This document shows, one piece after another, positions 58,902 through 64,000 of a stretch of 64,000 nucleotides of DNA (position 1 is its first letter; each line of letters opens with the position of its first letter). The position numbers were made by a program, and so were the translations under genes. This DNA is from CAVUWL01 sp963700105 (GTDB taxonomy: Bacteria > Actinomycetota > Thermoleophilia > Solirubrobacterales > 70-9): assembly GCA_963700105.1 (NCBI GenBank), contig CAVOWL010000001.1:62001-126000 (forward strand). Reading direction: 5' to 3'. Below the pieces are notes generated by a model. It searched no databases and had not been told where the DNA came from. It saw only the letters and a program-made list of their open reading frames with translations.

Positions 58902-59789
58902 CTAATTGGTTACAGCGGCGAGCCGTCGCTCGATCACATCGTGGTCGGGATCGAAGTTCCGAATCGGCACATCCTCGGGGTAGCCCTCCATGGCGGCTTG
59001 CGGAATCAAGCCGACAACCTCAGCCTCAACGGGGCGCGCCCCGAGTTTTGAAGCTAGGGCACGAATCCGCTCCACCACCCGCGCTAGGGGCACCGCAAGC
59101 GGATCGTGGACATTCGTCGAGACCTGATCGAGGCCGCTGCTTAGCTGCAGACCGATCGCCCTCACCCCGCGAAGTCCACCACCGGACTCGCGAAGGCCCG
59201 CAGCAACCGAGCGAGCCACATCGACGTCGGCGCTATCGAGCACGACGTTAAACGCGGCCATCGGCGGGCGTGCCGTGATCAGAGTTGCCCCCGCGGTTCG
59301 GTGCGGCCTCGGTGGTCCACGGTCAGGATGCAACTCACCCGCCTCCATCCGCAGCCACAGCTCAGCCAGGCCACCGTTGCGGAAATAGGCCCGCTCGGCA
59401 CGTCCCGGACTACTTGCCAGCTCGCCGTAGAGAAATACCGGAACCCCGAGGCCACCAATCTGGTCTGCTGCCTCGATTGCCTCGGTGCGAGCCGCGCGGC
59501 GCTCGGCCCGGTCAAGCCACACGATCGGACAGACGTCCATAGCTCCAATAGCCGGATGAAGGCCGTTGTAGGACCCCATATCGATCGTCTCCAACGCCTC
59601 CTGGGCCCCCGCGACTAATGCATCCAGCAGCGGTCCCGCACGCGCTGCTAGCGTGAACACCGTCCGATCATGATCGGGATCGGAATGGCGGTCGAGGCAT
59701 TTCACTCCACGCGAAAAGGCCGCTCCAAGTACGGCAATCCGCTCTGTATCTCGCCCCTCTGACAGATTGGGAACACCAAGTAGCGGCAT
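58902..59789 (-). CDS. ftcD: Glutamate formiminotransferase-type protein
   Basis: 295 residues covering the N and C subdomains of formiminotransferases: LGVPNLSEGRDTERI, LDRHSDPDHDRTVFTLAA (with the catalytic His region), YNGLHPAIGAMDVCPIVWL, VPVFLYGELASSPGRAER, AFNVVLDSADVDVARSVAAG and VSTNVHDPLAVPLARVVERI, split here to stay short. It lacks the cyclodeaminase domain. The family transfers a formimino group from formiminoglutamate to tetrahydrofolate in histidine breakdown; single-domain bacterial members may have another role. No hut genes are near. It lies 2 bases after the M29-like aminopeptidase gene. Confidence 0.85.
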   Translation of the reverse strand: MPLLGVPNLSEGRDTERIAVLGAAFSRGVKCLDRHSDPDHDRTVFTLAARAGPLLDALVAGAQEALETIDMGSYNGLHPAIGAMDVCPIVWLDRAERRAARTEAIEAADQIGGLGVPVFLYGELASSPGRAERAYFRNGGLAELWLRMEAGELHPDRGPPRPHRTAGATLITARPPMAAFNVVLDSADVDVARSVAAGLRESGGGLRGVRAIGLQLSSGLDQVSTNVHDPLAVPLARVVERIRALASKLGARPVEAEVVGLIPQAAMEGYPEDVPIRNFDPDHDVIERRLAAVTN

Positions 59790-59791
59790 AG

Positions 59792-60745
59792 TCAGACAAG
59801 CAGCTCGCCATTATCAACGAGCACCTCACCGTCGATTTCAACCCTCGGTTTAAGCACGACGCAGTCGAGATGAACCGGCACTTGCACAGTGCCACCAATC
59901 GCCGCCGAGGCGCCAAACGCGATGTGTGCGGTACCCCGGATCTTCTCATCCTCGAGAATGTTCCCGGTCAGCTTGGCCTTTTCGTTGGTGCCGATGCCCA
60001 GCTCGGCGAGGTTGGTCCCTTCGGCGCCGTGCACGGTCAGCAACTGCAGCAATTCGGCACCCGCTTGGCCGCTGGCATCAGTGAGGTGGCCATCATGCAC
60101 GGTGAGCTTCACCGCCGAACTGACCATTCCCACGCCGGCGATTGACCCGTCGATGATCAGGGTCCCCTGGCCGGTCCCCTCCAGTGGCGCGATGAACCCC
60201 TCGCCGCAGGGCAGATTGCCGAAGGCACCGCTTTCGGTCAGCTCACCACCATCAGGTATTGCTCGCCGAGTCCCGAGTTCCAACCGCAGATCGCTGCCCA
60301 GGGGGCAGCTAATACGAGCTTCGGTCCCTTGCTCAAGCGCCCTGGCCACAGCCGTGCTCCGGCGACGAAGTTCGGCCATGTCGGCACTCATCACCCGGGC
60401 CAACATCTCCTCCGTGACGCCCGGCAGGGTCGCGATCCGAACCCCGCGTTCACTGGCAAGCCGGCGGGCGGCTGTATGCGAGAGGGACTGTACGGTTGGA
60501 GCGAGAACGACATCGGCTGCGGCCATGGCGGCAGCAACCGCCGCCGGGGGCTCGGCCGCATGAGAATCCCGCTCGGCCATCACAACCAAGACCGCGTCAG
60601 CACCAGCGATCTGGCCCTCAGCACGCATACGTTCGGCGAGGCGTTCGGTCACCGGATTACAAACAACCACAACCTCCTCGCCAGGGGTGATACCAAGGCA
60701 GTCGCCTACTATTGTCTGGACTGCCAAATCTAGTTCCGCACTCAT
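59792..60745 (-). CDS. Aminopeptidase, M29/aminopeptidase T-like
   Basis: 317 residues. The C-terminal part carries the pattern seen in thermophilic M29-type aminopeptidases: LPCGEGFIAPLEGTGQG, then NLAELGIGTNEKAKLTGNIL, EDEKIRGTAHIAFGASA and VPVHLDCVVLKPRV, with Glu and His residues that would bind metal. It is shorter than the classic M29 proteins (about 400), as is common in actinobacterial homologues annotated as leucyl aminopeptidase. It heads the run M29, ftcD, membrane protein, MBL. Confidence 0.75.
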   Translation of the reverse strand: MSAELDLAVQTIVGDCLGITPGEEVVVVCNPVTERLAERMRAEGQIAGADAVLVVMAERDSHAAEPPAAVAAAMAAADVVLAPTVQSLSHTAARRLASERGVRIATLPGVTEEMLARVMSADMAELRRRSTAVARALEQGTEARISCPLGSDLRLELGTRRAIPDGGELTESGAFGNLPCGEGFIAPLEGTGQGTLIIDGSIAGVGMVSSAVKLTVHDGHLTDASGQAGAELLQLLTVHGAEGTNLAELGIGTNEKAKLTGNILEDEKIRGTAHIAFGASAAIGGTVQVPVHLDCVVLKPRVEIDGEVLVDNGELLV

Positions 60746-60821
60746 GGCAAGCTCACTTTAGACCCGCAGCCAGGGTAAGACGGTTTAGGGTTGGCTTGCC
60801 TGTGGCACTCGATGGTCGGAC

Positions 60822-61100
60822 TCAGTCATCATCGTTGCAGTGACGAATTGCCTCATCATCGTTGCGGTGACGAATTGCCCAAGATTGGAAAATAACCAAC
60901 CCGACCAGAATCGAGCCAAACGCGATGGAGGGTGGGACCCAGCCTCGGGGCCTGACGATCGCTAGTGCGACAACCACAAAAACGTCCGCGGCCAGCAGGC
61001 AGCCAACGAGCACGGGGCGAATCGCCGACCATCCCGTTTCAGATCTCTCCTCGGTGTCGCGCTTCAACCTCCTTAGCCTTGCAGTCGTTACCCCGCGCAC
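60822..61100 (-). CDS. Small two-helix membrane protein
   Basis: 92 residues from a GTG. A basic N-terminus (RLRRLKRDTEERSE) is followed by two transmembrane helices: VLVGCLLAADVFVVVALAIV and IAFGSILVGLVIFQSWAI. The C-terminus is a duplicated 9-residue unit (AIRHRNDDE then AIRHCNDDD) produced by a 27-base tandem repeat. Function unknown. The gene ends 76 bases before the M29-like gene and its start is 23 bases from the divergent tRNA. Confidence 0.5.
   Translation of the reverse strand: MRGVTTARLRRLKRDTEERSETGWSAIRPVLVGCLLAADVFVVVALAIVRPRGWVPPSIAFGSILVGLVIFQSWAIRHRNDDEAIRHCNDDD
60826..60879. repeat. 27-base tandem duplication
   Basis: Two adjoining copies of TCATCATCGTTGC-R-GTGACGAATTGCC (60826-60852 and 60853-60879) differ at one base. 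They lie at the 3' end of the small membrane protein gene and keep its frame. Confidence 0.9.
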
Positions 61101-61123
61101 AGCGACGCTAGGATCCGGTCCCT

Positions 61124-61197
61124 GCCGGAGTAGCTCAGCTGGTTAGAGCAGCGGAATCATAATCCGCGTGTCGGGGGTTCGAGTCCCTCCTCCGGCA
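61124..61197 (+). tRNA. tRNA-Met (CAT), elongator type
   Basis: A 74-base cloverleaf. The acceptor arm pairs GCCGGAG with CTCCGGC, the D arm is GCTC...GAGC, the anticodon stem GCGGA/TCCGC encloses loop ATCATAA with anticodon CAT, and the T arm holds GGTTCGAGTCC. The discriminator is A and CCA is not encoded. The first pair is a standard G-C, unlike the mismatched C-A of initiator tRNAs, which favours elongator Met; a lysidine-modified Ile tRNA is less likely but cannot be ruled out without a search. It marks the border between the core block and the patchy end of the window. Confidence 0.95.
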
Positions 61198-61433
61198 TCC
61201 CTTATATAGAGCAAACTTCCGGACACATGAGCGAAATTTGGACGCCATTTTAGGGGGGGGTGGCAAGGTAAGTGGGAAAGCGCCACGATAGAGCAATGCC
61301 GAATTCGTCACCTGCGACAAACACCAGCGCCCCAAGAAGGCGCGCGATCATTCAGGACGGTGCACTGCAAACCAACCCGCCTCGAATTCCTCGGCAACCC
61401 GGTCGTCGCCGACCCTGCTCGCCGGTCGTTGCC

Positions 61434-61685
61434 CTAACCCGTCAGGAGCTCCTCAAACCGTCTTTCCCCGCCATCGAAGTAGCTCGAATGCGTCTGCTTG
61501 ATCGTCTCCAGCGAGTCTGCGCTGAGCAAAACGATGTCGAGCTTCGTATCCATTCCATTGACCTGCTCTGCCTTCGCGTAGGCCTCCTGTGCGGCGTCGT
61601 AGTCAGTGCCGTAGGGCTGAACCTCGGTCTTGCCGGTGGCAGGGTCGTAGATGACCAAGAAGTGTTTGATCTCATCAGGGCTCAT
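61434..61685 (-). CDS. Small protein coupled to a RelA/SpoT-domain gene
   Basis: 83 residues: SPDEIKHFLVIYDPATGKTE, YDAAQEAYAKAEQVNG, then LDIVLLSADSLETIKQTHSSYF. It appears to be a small alpha/beta domain and has no signal peptide. Its ATG overlaps the stop of the RelA/SpoT gene by 4 bases (ATGA), so it is made with it. I recall similar small proteins beside such synthetase genes. A partner or antitoxin role is possible but is inference only. Confidence 0.6.
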   Translation of the reverse strand: MSPDEIKHFLVIYDPATGKTEVQPYGTDYDAAQEAYAKAEQVNGMDTKLDIVLLSADSLETIKQTHSSYFDGGERRFEELLTG

Positions 61686-62390
61686 CGATCTCTTCTTCTA
61701 ATGGTATCGGCTCCCACTTGCAAAGCCTTCACCCGGTCAAGAAGCACCGGATCTATCGGTACGCCTTGGTCGGCATTCGCGCACAGCTCCCCCAAGGCGA
61801 CGTAGAAGTCGCGCAGCTCCTGCGCCCCGGCGCCGAACTTCAAAGCGGGAGCCAGGAGGCGGGCATCGGTCTCCACAGCATTGGCCCAGGTGTGCTGCAG
61901 GGGCGTTCGCAGCTGCACCTCAATCAATCGACCGTGATTGCGATTAATGAAGTGGAGCGCCCGATAGCCATCGACTTTCGGCTCTGCCACGTAATCGCGG
62001 AACCTGGTGATGGTCCAGTTCTTTCGCAACCGGCTTGAGACTCTGTAGGCGGCGCCTTGATCGGGCAGGACGGCCCTGACGCCACCGATATCTGCCATGC
62101 GCGAGAGCTTCATGCTCGGCTCGCGGAGAAGCTTGCCCGCAATCGTGGGAAATTTCTTCAATCGCTGCGCTACGACCGGCTTTCCTTGGTCGCCGGCGTA
62201 GTATCGAAGATTGGCCGCGACCCGGGAGAGCGGCTTCGACGTGCTCACCCCGCCACCGCTCGATGATTTCGATTGCCTCCAGAACCTCGGAAGGCGGCTG
62301 ACAAAGGAACGACCTGCCTGCGATACCCAGGCGAAGCCGATCAGCAAGCGCCTTCCCGGCGCGGTCGACTTTGCTTTTGCTGTAAATCAC
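61682..62390 (-). pseudogene. RelA/SpoT-domain nucleotide synthetase, frameshifted near its middle
   Basis: The 5' part (GTG at 62390) reads IYSKSKVDRAGKALADRLRL, then SEVLEAIEIIERWRGEHVEA. After a shift at about 62231-62240 the next frame reads LSRVAANLRYYAGDQGKPVV, AQRLKKFPTIAGKLLREPSM, KLSRMADIGGVRAVLPD, VDGYRALHFINRNHG and LIEVQLRTPLQHTWANAVE to the stop at 61682. These are the synthetase motifs of small alarmone synthetases and toxSAS proteins: the R-x-DIGG-R substrate region, the G-loop Tyr in GYRALH, and the Glu of EVQLRT. The total is about 235 residues. It overlaps the 83-residue gene by 4 bases. It could be dead, or the sequence has one indel error. Confidence 0.75.
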
Positions 62391-62420
62391 TCCCCAATTG
62401 TCGCCGATCGGAGGGACTGA

Positions 62421-62693
62421 TCAGACGGTGACATTGGCCGCGCGTTCGCGCTTGCGACGGGCCACGGTGTCATGCACGGCATCCCAGTCGACGTCCTTGA
62501 AGTTGTGGATGGGACAGTATTTCGGGCCGCACATTGAGCAGAACTCGGCGTCCTTGAAGTAGTCATCGGCGAGTGTTTCGTCGTGCATCGCGCGGGCGGT
62601 CTCAGGGTCGAGCGCGAGTTCGAACTGGCGCCGCCAGTCGAAGTTGAAACGGGCCTTGGAGAGCTCGCGATCCCACTCTGCCGCTCCTCGGTG
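62421..62693 (-). pseudogene. thiC: C-terminal fragment of phosphomethylpyrimidine synthase ThiC
   Basis: The last 90 codons of thi[61 protein letters not shown], then [15 protein letters not shown] and stop. CSMCGPKYC is the CxxCxxxxC motif that binds the radical-SAM 4Fe-4S cluster. The upstream 450 or more residues are absent; the fragment is directly abutted by an oppositely oriented fragment of another gene. It cannot make a working enzyme. No TPP riboswitch is present. Confidence 0.85.
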
Positions 62694-62975
62694 GCCGCTA
62701 TCTTCGTCGTCCTCGTCCCTTTGATCCTATTCGGCGTTGAGCTGATGATCGTCGCAATCGTGGTCGTGGGAGGCGTAGTCGCCCGCAGTGCGCTCGGCCG
62801 ACCTTGGATCGTTCTTGCCATCCCGAAGACGGATCCGGCCAAAGCTCTCGCTTGGGAGGTAAAGGGGTGGCGACGCTCAGAAGAGCTAATCGAACGCGTG
62901 GCCGCAGAACTTTCGGCGGGCGTGGCCGTGTCCCAAATCAGGAAGCCCAAGCAGGGCGGTGTGGGCTTGTCCTGA
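62691..62975 (+). pseudogene. 5'-truncated small membrane protein gene
   Basis: The frame reads [20 protein letters not shown], then VAIVVVGGVVARSALGRPWI, VLAIPKTDPAKALAWEVKGW and RRSEELIERVAAELSAG, then a short tail to the stop. This looks like the C-terminal two thirds of a small protein with two membrane helices and a soluble tail. It begins abruptly where the thiC fragment ends, with no start codon or ribosome site of its own. The family is not named to me. Confidence 0.55.
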
Positions 62976-63042
62976 TGATGCGCATGGGCGATCGGGCCCC
63001 CGAGGCTGTGGTCAACAACGGCTCTCTGGGTACGCTGCCAGC

Positions 63043-63510
63043 ATGGCAAGTCTCCTGCGTATCGCCGATCTCGACGAGCAAGGAATCATCCTGACAATGC
63101 CGGAGGTGCTTAGTCCGCTGCGCCCTGACGTAGAGAGCCTTCGATGGAGCATTCTTGACCTCCGCGAGGCGGTTCCCCAGGAAGGACACGAGGCGGACTT
63201 GGATGACGTCGAGCGGCGAGTGTCAGCATCCCCCGATGGACTCAGGATGTCATTTCGCGACTTGTCCGATTTTGCTGCAAAGACCCGCCAGATGATCGAT
63301 GGACTATTCGTTGCGTGCGCAGACCCTGCCCAGATGCCGAAATGCGACGATCATGACGCAGCAATCTTGGCGCGATCAGATGTAGTTCTTGCCGCCGTTG
63401 ACAGCTCGTTCTGGCTCTGTAGCGGACCTGAGGCAATCCTGCGCCGTGTCGAAGAGCGGTTCACCGACGTCTGCGAGGTGGACCCCACCAGCGTATCCCT
63501 CAGTGTCTAG
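63043..63510 (+). CDS. Soluble protein of unknown function
   Basis: 155 residues from the ATG at 63043, which begins at LLRIADLDEQGIILTMPEVL. It continues RWSILDLREAVPQEG, then LRMSFRDLSDFAAKTRQMID, ILARSDVVLAAVDSSFWLC and VEERFTDVCEVD. It is acidic and mixed alpha/beta, with no membrane segment. I do not recognise it. The codon use is ordinary for the window. An upstream in-frame start would overlap the truncated gene before it. Confidence 0.5.
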   Translation: MASLLRIADLDEQGIILTMPEVLSPLRPDVESLRWSILDLREAVPQEGHEADLDDVERRVSASPDGLRMSFRDLSDFAAKTRQMIDGLFVACADPAQMPKCDDHDAAILARSDVVLAAVDSSFWLCSGPEAILRRVEERFTDVCEVDPTSVSLSV

Positions 63511-63560
63511 GATCGCCCCAGGCAGGTTCGCGATACGCCCGAGCGTAAGATTGTGCCGCC

Positions 63561-63764
63561 TCAGTGGCGCCTGACCAAGCGATCAAGCCAAGCCGTCACC
63601 GCGTCGGCATCCGAAGCGGCCACGTCGAAAATCTCGTTATTCCTAGGGTTTCCGGCCACATGAGTGAACCGGATAACCACTCGAATTCCGCCCTTCAGCT
63701 TTCCGTGCTTGATCGGCATTGGCACCCAATCCGCCAGCCCAGCGTCGTATCGGAGTTCGCGCAC
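63561..63764 (-). CDS. Small protein of unknown function, possibly 5'-truncated
   Basis: 67 residues from a GTG: RELRYDAGLADWVPMPIKHG, KLKGGIRVVIRFTH, then EIFDVAASDADAVTAWLDRLV. The frame is open upstream to about 63838 and reads SYDGRFIISRVTDKDGNLV there, which looks coding but has no ATG, GTG or TTG in a suitable place after the stop. So either the start is unusual or the 5' end has been lost. Beyond it, 63840-64000 holds nothing I can name. Confidence 0.4.
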   Translation of the reverse strand: MRELRYDAGLADWVPMPIKHGKLKGGIRVVIRFTHVAGNPRNNEIFDVAASDADAVTAWLDRLVRRH

Positions 63765-64000
63765 AAGGTTTCCGTCCTTGTCGGTGACCCGCGAGATGAT
63801 GAACCGACCGTCATAACTGAACGAGCGGTCCGGCGAATGTTAGTCCTCGATCGCCGACTAATCGGGCCGGACGGTATCAGCCGGCGTCGAGCTGCCTCTG
63901 ACCGCGGGGGACTCCCTTTCCCGCCGCATCCGGGAACCCCTCTTCGAGGCAGAAACGGCGTCCTAGCCCCGATCCACCGTTTTCACCTCGCATGGTGTGA

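Noticed and set aside
62387..63049. Minus-strand open frame across the thiC fragment region
   Set aside because: Its sequence is Ser/Thr/Pro/Arg-rich noise in the wrong frame. The thiC frame over 62421-62693 is the real one.

Overview
The window looks like a chromosomal piece of a high-GC actinobacterium, most likely from class Thermoleophilia (Solirubrobacterales or relatives). This placement is inferred from gene order, strong GC bias at third codon positions, many GTG starts and the types of secreted repeat proteins; no rRNA is present to confirm it. There is no intact transposase, integrase, phage gene or CRISPR array.

The window has two contrasting parts. Positions 1 to about 32,000 are accessory. 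They hold single, mostly unlinked genes for small enzymes (VOC/glyoxalase, flavodoxin-type reductase, GNAT, TrmO, DHFR-like reductase, methyltransferases), secreted repeat proteins (RCC1, Cna-B/carboxypeptidase-regulatory repeats, BNR/YCF48 propellers, collagen-like, trypsin-like protease) and a cation:proton antiporter. Gaps are long, and many genes are broken: VOC remnants, a truncated methyltransferase, a collagen-like gene with an in-frame stop, a split propeller gene, a frameshifted STAS gene and a DUF2294 gene with two frameshifts. Three families of short dispersed repeats occur here: R1, R2 (with a palindromic CCCATGGG core) and R3 (a REP-like hairpin). R2 copies sit between successive single-gene modules from 6 to 12.5 kb.

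Positions 32,563 to 60,745 are a dense, intact core block, almost all on the minus strand, with many 4-base ATGA overlaps. In transcription order it holds hisS, aspS and a DUF2007 gene; a 6S RNA; mnmA (fused to an IscU-like domain), alaS, ruvX, mltG, aroE, aroC, a fused aroK-aroB, aroQ and pepQ; then, after an interruption of about 7 kb, a SpoIIE-type phosphatase and an RsbW-like kinase followed by efp, nusB, a 55-residue coiled-coil gene, a polyprenyl diphosphate synthase gene and dxs. This block covers tRNA charging and thiolation, the shikimate pathway, the entry to isoprenoid synthesis, translation of polyproline stretches and cell-wall processing. The interruption carries an SDR, LtrA, an M42 peptidase and a small secreted protein. 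Upstream of hisS on the same strand are an MBL-fold hydrolase, a small membrane protein, a formiminotransferase-type protein and an M29-like aminopeptidase.

Beyond an elongator tRNA-Met (61,124-61,197) the sequence becomes patchy again. It has a RelA/SpoT-domain synthetase gene (frameshifted near 62,236) translationally coupled to an 83-residue partner, the last 90 residues of thiC with no upstream part, a 5'-truncated membrane protein gene that abuts the thiC fragment, and two unknown genes.

The observations most worth a second look are the R2-bounded single-gene modules, the IscU-MnmA fusion that has lost a cluster ligand, the 6S RNA between the aspS and mnmA operons, the SpoIIE phosphatase with a SnoaL-like tail, and the RelA/SpoT plus small-gene pair.
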